Source: Macquaria australasica
Lineage: Eukaryota > Chordata > Actinopteri > Centrarchiformes > Percichthyidae
Direction of reading: 5' to 3'
Assembly (NCBI GenBank): GCA_005408345.1
Contig: SEMN01000146.1
Coordinates: 930,001 to 994,000, forward strand
Length of the DNA: 64,000 bases
In this document: positions 22,537-35,008 of the stretch, in pieces
How positions within the stretch are numbered: the stretch's first letter is position 1
How the letters are laid out: each line of letters begins with the position of its first letter
Position numbers and translations under genes: made by a program
Notes under the pieces: model-generated
What the model saw: the letters and a program-made list of their open reading frames with translations, nothing else
What the model was told of the DNA's origin: nothing
Databases searched by the model: none

Positions 22537-24660
22537 GTGCAAGCAAGCACCGGGACCCCAGCAGCACACAACCTACGTTACAGTGCAGTTACAGATGGTA
22601 AGTGCAATTATAAGCTTCTAAACTGTTTTGCTCTCGTCAGCTCTGAAGCTCAGATAAAATTTGTTTGCATGACTTTGTTGACAATGTACTGTACTGGACT
22701 ACCAATTTATTTTTTATATACCTAATGTGTCCTCATTCTCACGTCAAACCTGGTAATCTCTCTCGCTCACGTTCTCTCTCTCTGTCCCCATTTATTGTTT
22801 GTTGCCCAAGTCCACACCCTTCCTCTCACAGTCTGTAAATTCTGGATTATAATTATTACAGGTGCTGGTGACATGAACATGCCACTTGTTTAATCCAAAT
22901 GAGATATAAATATAAATACTGTACACTATCTGCACTTTACAGCCTATTACTTCCACATAGAAGTGCTGCTTGTGCTATTGTTGACATCTTATCTATGTTT
23001 CTGCGATCTCTTATTGTGCATCAATCAGTTTTAGCATCAACAAGTTTAAATTTGGTGGACATTTAAATTTATGTTGAGTATTAAACTTAAATGTTGATAA
23101 AGAATAGCTGCAAGACCCAAAATTTCAATGAGGGATACTATAGAGAAAGGAGTTCAAATGTTTTCTCTGTGAAGTGCCACTTTAAGGAAAATGTTGCCAG
23201 TTGTGACCACTGAATTGTGACATTGTATAATCAATTGTTTAGGGATGACTGAAATAAGAGGCATGTCAAAGAGAAAATTACCTCCGGTAGACATCCAAAA
23301 CTTTTTTTTATTTTAAAACAAACTCCCAGTCAGAGCCCCAGGGTCAGGTCACACCAAGTAGGTCAGATGAGGACCAGGGTCAGGGTCAGGGTCTATTATA
23401 CCATTGTAATCCTTGTAAAATAAATAACTAAATTGACTGATAGGTGAAAAGTTTTGGTATGAGCATAGCTGAAAGTAATTAAATGCTGTCATATGTGTTA
23501 GATGTCTCAGTTGAAACTGGAGGCAAGGATGGCGAGGAGGACAGCACCCACGAAGAAGACACCAATGAGCCCCTGCCATCTGCCCCAACATTTGCTGCTC
23601 CCAATGGACCCAATGGTATGTTTAAAGTGTTTCATCAGTGCACAAGCTTTATGGACTTGACCCTCAACATATTTTGATTAGCCCATGTTTTATGTATGTA
23701 TTGTACAGTGCCCTCCAGAATTATCGGCATGCTTGGTAAAGATAAGCCAAAAAGATTGTAAAAATGAAAAAAGCACAAGCAACATTTGTGTCAAAACCTC
23801 TTATTACGATTAAATTGTACAACTTTTCTCAGCACAAAAAAATGCTCATTAGACTTCTACCTGTATTAATTTCTAAATCCCCTTTGGCTCATTTTCATCA
23901 AGGATCCAATAATTCAGGAGGGCACTGTAAAATATGTTGTCAGCTTCATGATTTAATGGCTTGAAAAACATGTACTGCTAATGTGGTCGTTAGCAGTACA
24001 TAGTGAAACTGATTCTTGCTGTTTATAGATTAGTAGTTTATTTTTGACATTTTGTTTACCGTTCCAGACATTTCACAGTCCAAAGCAGAGAGTCCTGGCC
24101 GATTGAAGACATTCCCCCAACACTCCAAGGAGATCGGATAAGGTCGTTTAGTGACACATGGTAACAGTCCTATAAATGGTTGGAACACTCAGTAAGCCAA
24201 GATTCAGGTTTTTGTTATGCGTACCGTCACTATTCCCTGCCAAATTGCCCTGAATCTGCATTTACCTCCATGTCTGGTTTCTGCCATTGGAAAAAGGCCT
24301 TGTATAAAGATGCTGGCTTTAAGCTTCATGCAAAGACCAACACACCAGTGCTATGTATGCATGGAAGGAACATACAAGGGTTATGTAAACCATTTCCTCC
24401 ACGCTCCATGCCATAAATAAGGACAGGAAAAAGAAATTAGAAGAGAACCATAAATACATAAAAACTGTTGCAGATGTACTCTTGCTAACTGCCACTCATT
24501 GCGCAGGGAGACCATAGAGAATCTGAAGGGTTGCAGAGACTATTTCTTAGCAATTTTGCAGAAAATAGTAGCCAAACATGACCCTCAAATACAGAAACGC
24601 ACGGGTGCAAGACAATAATTGTCTGACAAGTAAAACCTTTCAATTTAAGATCCAAGTTAC
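22537..24660 (+). pseudogene. decayed hAT/ZMYM1-like transposase gene
   Basis: The recognisable parts, in order, are as follows. An acidic N-terminal exon (23502-23615) ends PTFAAPNGPN. The next exon (from 24068) opens DISQSKAESPGR. A TTF-type zinc-finger region (about 24139-24350) includes KWLEHSVSQDSGFCYAY, SLPNCPESAFTS and WKKALYKDAGFKLH. Further downstream are frame-broken pieces of the DUF4371-like region (KYIKTVADVLLLTAT near 24450 and ILQKIVAKHDPQIQKR near 24550-24600). The copy is dead. A frameshift lies near 24135, an in-frame TAA falls in the zinc finger near 24164-24166, a Tyr replaces the second Cys of CYAC, and there are further shifts near 24500-24560. The catalytic and dimerisation domains are missing. 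An upstream open exon (22537-22597, strong GTAAGT donor) splices in frame onto 23502, but whether it belongs is unproven. The family assignment is confident; exact borders are not. Confidence 0.75.
23704..23929. mobile_element. Tc1/mariner-type MITE in an intron of the hAT remnant
   Basis: Inverted termini cagtgccctccagaattat and ataattcaggagggcactg, about 20 bp with one mismatch, are flanked by TA on both sides (23704-23705 and 23928-23929), the target duplication typical of Tc1/mariner. The interior of about 180 bp is AT-rich and non-coding. It lies between the splice sites at 23616 and 24067. Confidence 0.8.
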
Positions 24661-24673
24661 TCTGAAACATGGA

Positions 24674-24762
24674 CAATTCAATTCAATTATAGCGCCAAAT
24701 CATAACAAAGTTATCTAAGTTCACTTTTCATATAGAGCAGGCCTTGACCTCTTCAGAGTATT
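24674..24762 (-). repeat. LINE 3' tail with (TTGAA)n end, inverted
   Basis: attcaattcaattatagcgc followed by aatcataacaaagttatc and a CTTTTTCATATAGAGCAGG-like block: the inverse of the tail at 510-606. It abuts the broken end of the hAT remnant, suggesting insertion into it. Confidence 0.7.
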
Positions 24763-24851
24763 AGGACACAGTACAGTCCTCACAGTAGTTGCAGATAGCC
24801 TACTTTGGTTACTGAGGAGTTTTTCAAGTACATATGCAAGTTACTTTATAA

Positions 24852-25130
24852 CAGGTGGAGATCATTCACAGTGATCTTCCAGATGAATGTGGTTTTAATG
24901 TGGCTTATTTCCCTATCGTTGACATTGTTGTCATGGCGACGTTAACTGCATGAAAGAGTGCTGTGTGTTGTTGCTGCAGAGTTCACGCAGTAACGTCACA
25001 CCGGAGAATGTCTCGTTTTAGCTGTAAGAATATGACTGAGTCAGAAATAAATGTGGACTAACTGTCTGAGCTCTGTCTGCCTCGGTTTCGTTCTGGCCAA
25101 ATGATTAATTGCGACAACGAGTAACCTACC

Positions 25131-25195
<65 letters not shown>

Positions 25196-25300
25196 TGTGT
25201 AGTGGTGGCGGTGGCGGTGGCGGTGGTGAGGGGGATCGGACCTCTGACCTTGAATAAAAAGCAGATGTGGACCTTTGAGTAATAAGTTTGAGAACCCCTG
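24852..25300. mobile_element. hAT-type non-autonomous element with 8-bp TSD
   Basis: The right end agtttgagaacccctg is the familiar inverse of the hAT terminus CAGGGGTTCTCAAACT, and the left end begins CAGGTGG. The flanks are ctttataa (24844-24851) and ctttatat (25301-25308), an 8-bp duplication with one mismatch, as expected for hAT insertion. The interior carries a (GA)n tract and a GGTGGC tract. Confidence 0.7.
25132..25232. repeat. (GA)n followed by (GGTGGC)n
   Basis: About 65 bp of nearly pure GA with three GAAAGA interruptions, then gtgtgtag and about four GGTGGC units. One strand is almost entirely purine. The tract lies inside the hAT-type element. Confidence 0.9.
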
Positions 25301-25769
25301 CTTTATATGATCAGTAATTCCTGCAGTTATGTTGACATGGTAAGTTACAGGATAAAGTCTATTCCTCTGCCTCATTATGTTAAGTGTCACTGGTCTGACG
25401 TAACTAAAGCGTAGTCAGTGAGAACACAAGGGTACAGTTGCTACAGTAATCACTATGCTATTACTTTGATTGCTTTTGTATGTTTATTAGGTGTCTTTTT
25501 ATCAGAAATGATTTCTTGACTAATGTTTCACATTTTAAGAGTGTTTGTTTTGCACCTGGCATTTCCTCAGAGCTCTGACTGGACTTGTGTTAATCATTAA
25601 GAAGCTCTGGTAGCTCTGAGTAACTGAATCACTCCCACATGGATCACTTTCACATTTTTGGTTTAGCAGCGGTTATTGTGGTGGTATTTACGGTAGAAGT
25701 GCAGCTAAACTTGGTTACAGTGAATCCCATTGCTGCAAAGACGGTGTCTGCTCAGGCCTGCTGGAGCTG

Positions 25770-25945
25770 ATCAGAGCAGACTGGGCTTTTCGAGTGCGGG
25801 TCCTTAAAGAGACACTAAAACGAGTCTTTCGGGCAGAGGGTGAATAGAGGTGCTGCCAAAATGGTCAGTATGAGAATAAAAATATTGTTTTTTGAACATT
25901 AAAGCATGAAAGTATGAATCTGAAAATAAGCATAATATGCCACCT
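25770..25945. repeat. MITE-like dispersed repeat fragment
   Basis: Blocks ccttaaagagacactaaaac, cgggcagagggtgaatagag, ttttttgaacattaaagcat and cctgaaaat-like sequence match a fish repeat I recall. No clear termini were delimited. Confidence 0.4.
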
Positions 25946-27655
25946 CAATGTCAAATCAACATTGACTGTCGGTTGGAAACCATTGGAAATGACAAACAGC
26001 AGTCTTCTGTGTCAAAGTCTAAAATTTTCTTGCGCCCTGCTGCCTGCAATTTAAAATACAGAATAATGGTGTTGCCGGGCAGCAGGCTGCAGCGGCAATT
26101 GCTCGCTGTCTGAAAGCACCTTAACACACACATATATTCAAAGTTTATCCAGTCAAATTGTTTGGAATGAAGCAGCTGTCCTCAGGAGTCCTGAGCTCCA
26201 ACAAATCTGGCAGGACATTTTTATTTCATTGTAAGTAAAAGTCCAAACTCTGCGGAGCCCGGGAGGTGTCATGATACATGTGATAAACTGTGTACTATCT
26301 GCTGCCATATTTTGATGTTTACTTGAACGATTAGAGGGGTTGTGTCCAGTATATGGCAACGCATCTATGTGCACAATAATGCCACTACTGCAAATATTGT
26401 ACTGCATTTAGGCAGCAAAACGGATAACTCCCTGTAACAATAAATTTGCCAGGAGAAAACAGTATGTCTTGTAGCTCCAGAGGAAATGGAGCCAAATGTA
26501 TTGACCACACATGGGGTGGTTTGCACATGGATTTGTATGCGGGAGCTCATAGTGATACTGTGTTGGGTCCACAGTGAGTCTGATTTTGAACTGCAGAAAA
26601 GAAGGCATGATAATACACAGTGCCATAGGAAAGATTATTTTCAGGAATGATGACCTCGTTGACACTGATCATCTCTACATGAGAGGAGATGAAAGAAGCT
26701 AACAGGTGATGTTTATCTGATGTTTGAACAGATTATCTGATTTCACTGTCTAACTGACCGGAATCCTGCTGCTACTGTTTTGCTTCTGCAGAGCTCACAT
26801 ATCTTAACTTGATCTCGGTCTATAAATCAATTTGAGGCTTTGTGTTTATTTTTGTGTCTTGAGAATGTTCTAGCAAATGTAAAAGGTTAATCCATAAAAG
26901 TATAGCCTAAACTTTGCTGATGACGGAGGAGATATGATTTTACAGCCTCATGAAAGCAATAATATATTACTTATATGCTGTCTTGGTCCAACAATATTGG
27001 GAATATTAAATATGAGTTGTATGTAACTTTTAAAAAAATCATGCCACAAGACAAAATAATATTACAGTGACTGTTTTGTTGTGAAAATCAAACACTTTCC
27101 TCTAAGAAAGATGAAGTTCCATCTCATTGATAAGGTAATGATGTATACCATGGGTCAGGCAGGGAGAGGCGATAATGATGATAGTCATTTAACATATTTA
27201 GTGGCATACACTGGATTACCATCTGCAATTTTATGGTTGATTTAGAATCACTTTATCCTCTCTTTTATAGCAGAGATTTCAGGATCAAATGTGCATCAGC
27301 CATCCTTTTATCATCTCATGTTTGCTGAGCCAGCAAAGACTAGTTTATTGCCATGGGGAAAAAAAGACAATTTCATTACGTTCCAATACAAATGCTTTTG
27401 TAAGTCTGTCTTGAAAGGGAGGCCTCCATGTTCTGCTGGCTTCTTGACCAGTGCTCATCATTAGCCTTTGACTGTACACTGCACAGTCTTTACAAGGCTT
27501 TGAGTCAGTTAATGATTTAAAGGATGGATTGAAAATCACCTTCTTTCTCTGTCTTAAGTGAATATGCGAAAGTGAATGTGCACGAGCTTGTGTTGTGAAT
27601 GTGATGTGCAGACAGTCACTAACAGAATGTGATTGGACCATCTAATGTATATTGT
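25946..27655. other. intergenic, no gene seen
   Basis: No repeat terminus or exon recognised. Several overlapping minus-strand open frames at 26153-26665 have no protein-like features. Confidence 0.45.
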
Positions 27656-28300
27656 ATTAGGGATGTCCCGATCAAGTTTTTTTCAAGCACTTTATAGGGT
27701 AACTACTCCCTCAAATTCTACTAGAACCCTCTCTCCCAGCATATTTAAACAAGACTAGGTCGAATCCTAGTATGTGGGTGGACCGTGTATGGTCAATGTG
27801 CTGTAGGACGTCCGCGCCACGCTGTAAAGCTTAGTCTATGCAGTGTCCCCAGCGCAAGGGTGCGCGCTCCAAAGGTGACGTCGTTGCGCCTCTTGCATCG
27901 AGATCGTAGACTCTGCAAGTCGGCAGCACGTGGTTGTGCACCTCCCAAATTTTATTTTGCCAAACCATATTTTGCCAAACACAGAGGTCACGGGGTAATA
28001 TTAGTCCTGTGCGAATCGGCATCTCTGTGATTTGGGGTCGTATTTGTTTTTCTGCAAGGTTTTTTGTTTTCTCCACGCCTTTTTTCTTCCTCTTTCCTGG
28101 TCGAGAATTATGGAGGCTGCGTGGGCAATTATAAATGAAAGTTTTGACAGCATCCAAAGCCCTGTACCGGCGGATTTTGTCGCCTCAACTCGCTACCAGT
28201 CTCCGTTGGTTAGCTGTGCTATTTTAATGGGAGAAGACTGTGGGAATGAGAGGCGAACCATTTCAAAAATTGAGATTTCTCACTAAAATGAGTGCTGGTT
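27656..28300. other. CpG-containing block of unknown nature
   Basis: It starts with tagggatgtcccgatcaag, a terminus common in fish hAT-type MITEs, though no inverse partner was found. At 27780-27920 it becomes CpG-rich. It contains a direct repeat of attttgccaaac at about 27954-27979. A 58-codon open frame begins at ATG 28110 in good context (aattATGG) and ends at 28286 (start MEAAWAIINESFDS). I do not recognise the protein. It may be a repeat, a small promoter-like region, or chance. Confidence 0.3.
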
Positions 28301-31300
28301 GGTGAATCAGATACATGCCGAATTAAAGACAGACTCATAAAACTTTTAATTCACTGTCTATCGTGTGTGTGTGACGGTATTTGAGGAGTTTTTCGGCCGT
28401 TACCAAAGTAACTGCCCGGTTTGCTGCTTCCTGTTTGGAACACGCACGCAGAGCTTTTCATTTCAAGATGGACCAGTTCAGTTCAAGGTGTTTTTTTGTT
28501 TGTTTTTTCTCACTTTGTTGAATACAAAAGTTCAAACAGGCATCTGTTGAATATGACAGTTCATTACAATACAACTGAGAACATGACTGCCACAAATTGT
28601 TTACAGGATATTCATCCTTTGTTTCATTAGAATATATTTGTTGTTCCAAATACTTGACTTCTTTCTTTACAGGGATGGCATAATGGCGATAAAATATGTC
28701 CTTGAATAAATATGAGTTTACAATTGCATAGAATTCTTCCTCAGCATTGAGGAGCTGTATAGAAGAGTGTGCAGCCATGTTTGGTTTATGGCATTCTTCT
28801 GGTAACACTCGTCACAGAATGTTTTGTTGGTATGCCCCCTTCGGAGAATAGTGCAACGGATAGCGCATCGAGCATAAACACCTCTGTGCAGGCTCCCACT
28901 ATGCTCTTGTTCTTGTAGCCCTAAATATCTTGTTAAGGTCATTTATCGGCGGCTGTGTTTGCTGCCACAGAAGAGGAATAAATCTTGTTCCTGTATGATG
29001 CCGTCTCTCCGCTGGCATTTATCAGCCTTTCTAATGCTAACGCAACCAGCAGCTATGTGTGAGAGGCTAACTAAAATGAAACTGGAGCTAGTTACTGGTT
29101 AGCCAGTGTTCTGCTGGAACACTGCAGAATTTGGCTGAACCAGGCTTTAAAATCCAAGCAGAAACATACAAGCTCATTTTGAGCAGATAATCAGTTTTTA
29201 CACACAATATGTGTTTTGTTGGAAAAATCACCTGTAATCACTTATACCTGTAACATCATATGCCAACAAGAAGAACAAGAACATTATGTGTGCAGCGCAA
29301 AATAGTGTGGAGTTCCTCTTTAAATGAATATTTGTGAGACACTTTTTATAGATTTAAATCTTCAGTACAGGAACCGATGGGCTTGTTCCTACTGAAGACA
29401 TGGTAGAGGAAATCAGAAAGCAGAGTTAGTCTTTTCATGGGAATTGTTTACAGTAAGAAAAATATAGAATAACACCAGCCTTATCCTTAACATATTGTGC
29501 ACAACATTTCATGACACTGAGCTGCCACTTGTTTTCACCTGACCAACGTCACACACGTGATGTCACATGAGCCAGCTTCATATAAGTGAGGTGGTAAGAT
29601 GGGATTTAAACTTAAATATTTTGTCACACTTCAAGACTTTGCTTCACTTGGCTCTGATTTGACATATTATTTTAAAACTTCTTACATAATTACCTGTGAC
29701 GCCAATCATATTGATTATCATTATTGTCCAATAGCTACTGTCTACAGTAACATACTGCAGGGCATCACACAAAGAAGCAACTGACCTGCTGGTTGTGATG
29801 TTGTGGCACACTGCCAACTTCACACCTTTCCTGTGCACTGTGGTTGTCTTTGAAATTAAGAAAAATGTATTTGAACAAACAGATGGGCAGCAGGAACTGT
29901 GTTTACCCAGATGCCACTTGACTAAACTGACAAAAGAGCAAACGCTTTAAGCAGTGACTAATGTTATGAGATAAAGAATTTTTATTTGAATAAATGTATG
30001 TTTTCTTTATCCCCAGGTTTACACAGGAGCCTAATGCAATCATTTGAAACAAAAGGTCATAATTAAGATGCAAAATCGTATTGAAGGCTTACTAACATCA
30101 AAAAAGTTAATGCCAAACCAGTAGCAGCAACATGACAGCAACGCAAACTCAATATATCCACAAAATCACTCTCTGCAATGCGGTGTGTACCTGCTGGGCA
30201 AACACATGGCATTCTCCCCTGGAATTTTGACACCTTACCTGTCATCCTGGTAAATTATTTTTCACTTTGCCAATTAGTGAAAATTGAGTGTGGGGGTTTT
30301 GGGTGTTACTATGGAAAATAGAGTCAGAGTCTTCTTTGTACAGGATTACTACTTTATCCTTTCTAAGATTTGAATAAATGTGGCAAATACACTAAACTGT
30401 AGGAGTCACTACAGGCATGTGTAGCTGATACAGTAAATTCAGCAATATGCTGTGGATTATTAGACAAGTCTTTCCAACATAGGAGTGATACTTAAAACAA
30501 TATTGATCACGGAAACAAAAGAAATTCAAGTTCCATCCCATCAATAGCAGGATGGATTAACTGTACAGCAATACAACATCAACATTAAAGTTGGAACGCT
30601 TAAGATTGCTGACCTCTGTGACAGATGAATGCTTGTGGGGCAGTGGGGCTACTGTATAAATCAAATAAAAGTAAAGACAGTAACTGACTCCCCCACTAAC
30701 AATTAAAACTACTATATAGAGAGGTAATTACATAATGCAAATACATTGACTGGCTATTGCTGAAGAAATGTTGACCATAAACAGTATCAAAGACAGGGTT
30801 TGATATCATGAAAAGTTTAAAGATTATAGCTTTAACATTCTGTACAAGATCATAAAATATAAATACTATACCATCAAAGAAGAGAAAGGGTCTTGCTGAT
30901 GTAGATACAGGCTGTTTTTCATCTCAGTGGTAGGAAGTCCAAGTATAATAAATATACTCAGATTGTCTTTGCTACCCATTTTATGTGCCCATGGCCAGAA
31001 TTTCTCTGTGGGGATCTCCGTGTGTAGTATTCTGATTGGGATTTTAGCTATTAAATCCTCAAAATGACGCTGCCTAGGTAACATTAGAGGAGTTGGGGAA
31101 AATTGGGAACATATGATTCAAAGTCTGATCCAGAGGCTAAACAGCAGGATCCACCGTTTGAAAATCCTCAGTGAGACTGGCAGGAAGTCTGCCCATTAAC
31201 TGCTACCAAGTCACGAATGTCCACAAAATATAAAGATGAGAATCACGATACTGTGAAGTATAATGCCATGGTCTGTCCCAGGTGTAAATTGCTGGGAGAT

Positions 31301-31594
31301 TTGGAGCAGTGTTTCCACATCATTTCCATTTGCTTTTGTTTTGTGATCAAAACTTCAATTTTTCACTTTTTATTTTTCTATGCATGTCATGCAAATTTCA
31401 CAAGGATAAATAGGGTGAATCTTACCATATACTATTGCTCTTAAATACGATAATTACGGTCACTTACATGCCCCTCTGGCCCTGTTTTATGTTCTTTTAT
31501 TCTCTCATCTAAGCCTTTTAATTTTTTATTGCTTTTATGTGCATAGCTTATCATCTCCTGGTGCCCCATCCTTATGTACTGTACCCTAGCTGCT
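28301..31594. other. intergenic, no gene seen
   Basis: No exon, RNA gene or clear repeat terminus recognised. Open frames of up to 116 codons (28458-28808 minus) do not look coding. Confidence 0.45.
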
Positions 31595-31676
31595 GTAACA
31601 CACAAATCCCCTTTTGGGATTATTAAGGTATCCTGTCCTGTTCTGTCCCATTATGTCCTGTCCTGTCCTACAGGAG
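31595..31676 (+). repeat. retroelement 3' end with (TCCTG)n tail
   Basis: aaatccccttttgggattat followed by a degenerate run of CTGTC/TCCTG pentamers (31630-31676). Fish LINEs and SINEs often end in a CCCC...GGGATTAATAAAG-type segment plus a short tandem tail. No coding part is left. Confidence 0.5.
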
Positions 31677-32433
31677 CTTTGTAGTCGTCCTTGGTAATTT
31701 AGGCAAATAGGATGGGTGTGAAAGAATAAGGCAAAAAAGGTTTTGTATCTCTAAAGTGATTTTAGGTGCTAATGCTGGTGGTCAAACTGCATGGAGTGCT
31801 AGAAAGTAAAATCTTGTTTGGTTATCATCTTGGTTTGGTTGCATGCTTCAGTTTCATATACAGTAAGTTGTTCTTTTCATAGACTTTTTCTTGTGCACTC
31901 TGCAATTTTGTGTTCACACGTGTAATCCCAGAACACAATTGTAATTGCTCTTGATTATACACCGTATTTGGTCAAAGTTTAGTTTGTATATAAGGACCAT
32001 CTTCTGTGTGTCAGCAGGAGTTAGAGGTATTGAGATATTGCAAACCTTGAACACCCTTTGAAACCAAAAGGCATCAACCTTAGGAGGCAGGTGTTAAGTA
32101 ATGGAGGAGTAAATGGAGGCTGTACAATCTGGATTTGCACTTTCATTCGATGTCTTGACACCTACAGGACTGTATGCAGAACCTCTTCTATTCATCCTCA
32201 AGAATGTAAACACATCAATATCACAGTCTTGATTGAAAAATATAATACAGATACACTTTTATAGTAGATAACCTGCCTCTTCGTGCATCACAGTGCTTAG
32301 CCAAGACACAAACTATATGACACAAGATGCTTGTACATTAAATGTGTAAATCAAATTTTGTGGGGCTGATAGTGACTACAGATGGTGCTGCTCATGTGAC
32401 AGTTTAGCTTTTTCCTTTTAAAACATTGTGATT
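31677..32433. other. intergenic, nothing recognised
   Basis: AT-rich sequence without exon-like or repeat-like structure that I can support. Confidence 0.45.
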
Positions 32434-32959
32434 TTTAAAGCTGCACCAATGAATATTTTTGTATTAACATTGGATCAAATGATTATATATAATGTGACGG
32501 GAGTTGCTTGTAATCACAAACCTACTGAAACTTACAGGTCCCTCTGAAGCTCCCCTTAGAACTACAAAATGTTTTAGCGTCTTTCAGATTATTGTTTTGG
32601 TTTTAAGGCCCATGACTTAACTGTTTACTGTTCTCCTTAACCCTGTTTATAACAACAGCAGCTTTTTTCAACCAAAAAAACCTCAGATAAACCCAATGTA
32701 CACTACTAAAAGGCAGTCAAAGTTCGTGACTAGCTAATGAACATAGTGGAGCATCTAGCAAGATAAAGACCCAGATATTTTCCTTAAGAGCTGATGGAGA
32801 CCAAAACTGAACCAGAGGTTTGCTAACATGTTAGCCATATCTAACTCATAATATGTCACATGTGTGCGCATCTTAGCTTGTTGTGGAGTTTTATCTGCAA
32901 ATGGCCAAAAACAAACAAACAAGCAAACAAACAAAAAAACTGATTTATGCAGCTTTAAG
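32434..32959 (+). mobile_element. TTAAAGCTGCA-family element, copy C (full length)
   Basis: The left end TTAAAGCTGCACCAATGAAT and right end ctgatttatgcagctttaa are inverted repeats. The copy is about 525 bp and non-coding, and serves as the reference copy here. Both ends coincide with the tetranucleotide TTAA, which could be the target duplication. Interior blocks acattggatcaaatga, gtctttcagattattg and gctgatggagaccaaaac recur in the other copies. Confidence 0.7.
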
Positions 32960-34688
32960 ATGTAAAGACAAACTTAGCATAAACACTGTGGCACACATAA
33001 TGTCCTTTTATTAATTAGCTTATTATATGGACTAACATTGCTGCACCATTTATTAATTAAGCATAATAATAGGCTAATCTTTGTTTTTATTTATTTTGCT
33101 GGAAAAAATAAGTAATTTTCAAATGGCTTCAGGCCTCAGAAGCTGAATACAATATTAGTGACGTTAATGAAGCTGATTTCTTATATTTCACAGAATAACA
33201 ACGACATGCAGACAAGCGTTGTAAACAAAATACATTGTCTAGTCTTGTGGCTGCATAGCATTATGGTCTATTAAGGCTGCTGTCTGTGAAGAAATTTCTA
33301 TTTCTGTCTCTTGAATTGAGCAGCTGGTGTCCTGTAATTTTACCTGCAGTGAATAGACAACAATTTATATTTAAAGAAATACAGTAATGTCACCAATGGT
33401 ACTTTCAAACAGAGGTGAAATGGCAGATGGGACATATGAGACAGTTTTGTAAAACAAATGTCTGTTCGGAAATTATAGCTGGATGAAACCTCAACATTGC
33501 TGCAGCAGTAGGCTACTATTGTTTGTGCTGGTTTTGTTCTTCGTGTTGCGACATCTCTTCTCAAACAGCTCACTAAAACTCCAGCCTCGACTAAAATGGA
33601 AGCACGCTCATATCAGTGTCATGCTAATTTGTTTAAATTATAATTTGAGACAGAATCATCATATTGCAATTTTATGCCTGGCATATTGGAAGATAATGAT
33701 ATTGTTACAAAAAACATAACTACTTCTCATTTAAATGATAATTTTGTGTCATTGTGTATTTTTCTGTGCATGCAGAGGGCTGGGACAGCAATGTGGTCAT
33801 TTGAAATTATGCATTTAAATTACAAAGGATGCTCACGCTGGGACAACGCAACGGCTCTATTCAGTTTTGTCTAATTTAAGTCAAAAGTCTTTCATCAGCT
33901 TTCGATTTGATGAATGAGAGAGCGGCTCGGGCTGTGTGCTCTACTGTATGCCGATGCGCCAATAGTGTGACAAATGACTGTGGGCCTGGTGACTACAAAG
34001 CACAGTAAACAGAGCCAGAGCTGCCACCACTTCACACAGCCGAGCTTTCCACAGGGCCTCCTCACACATCATTCATCTCCTTCATGGCTTGATGAAACTG
34101 TAGAGAACACACAGTAAGGATGGCGTAATAGTTCATACTGTACGCTGGAAGACACAGTTGTTTTTTTGCCTCATTTTTGAAATATGGCTCTTGTGCACAG
34201 CAGTTTCCTGCCTTAGATCAATATGGAGGGGTTCATATTATGTAATGTTGTAGGATTTAAGCAGACAAACAGTTATGAGGAATCATTAATTAAGATTTCT
34301 ACACAACTAGAGAAAATATATTTAAGCTGTTTTTGGTATTTTGATGATTTTTATGTCATTCTTGCCTTTATATTCATTCATACTTTAGATATTTCATTTA
34401 TTTATTTATTTTTTTTAATCATTACCTCAAGGTAGATGAAAAAACATCGTGCTCAACCAAAGACAAAAAAAGAGAGAGCTGGGGTGTGTGCAACCACAGT
34501 CAGGGTCCAAAAATACAAAAAAGGTTAGCACAACCAAATCTACTAAATTGCTCCTTTAATTCAGTTCTCTGTCTTTAAAGCTTAGCACAGGGGAGTAAAA
34601 AGCACAGACATTGCTTTCTTTACTGTGCAATAGTCATTCAGCTTCATGGCTTTTTGAGTCTTTTTAACCTTTCACCAACAATGAGTGT
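32960..34688. other. intergenic, no gene seen
   Basis: AT-rich sequence. Open frames at 33340-33874 on both strands and 34223-34435 have no supporting features. Confidence 0.45.
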
Positions 34689-34696
34689 CAATCAAG

Positions 34697-35008
34697 TAGT
34701 GATGGGACAGCCAGTTAATTTTAGTGTCTTAGTTCTTTAAGTCTCGTTCAGTAAAATGAACTACTCTTGGGTGGGGGGGACTACTCATTTCTGTCCTATA
34801 CTGAGCCTGTGTAGCTGTCACGTGAAAAATGAAAGAAAGACTAACGAACGAACGACCCAAACCAGTCAGCTGTCACGTGAGAAAAACGAAACTCATGCAT
34901 TAAAATTGCCAAAATGAACGAATGACTCTCTGAGACGACTCGTTACTACTCGCTCATATCAAAGAGTCGTTCAAAATGAACGATTCGTTCATGAACGACA
35001 CTTCACTA
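34697..35008. mobile_element. hAT-type MITE with perfect 8-bp TSD
   Basis: The element begins TAGTGATGGGA and ends CACTTCACTA, an 8-bp-class imperfect inverted repeat. It is flanked by identical octamers CAATCAAG at 34689-34696 and 35009-35016. The 312-bp interior is non-coding and rich in AACGA/TCGTT motifs (for example gaacgattcgttcatgaacg), a familiar fish repeat signature. Confidence 0.85.

Noticed and set aside
23373..23393. GGGTCA repeats as interstitial telomeric sequence
   Set aside because: The unit is not TTAGGG and only about three copies are present.
24068..24350. Functional zinc-finger protein gene
   Set aside because: The TTF-type finger has a frameshift, an in-frame stop and a lost Cys, and the downstream region is frame-broken, so it is a dead transposase copy.
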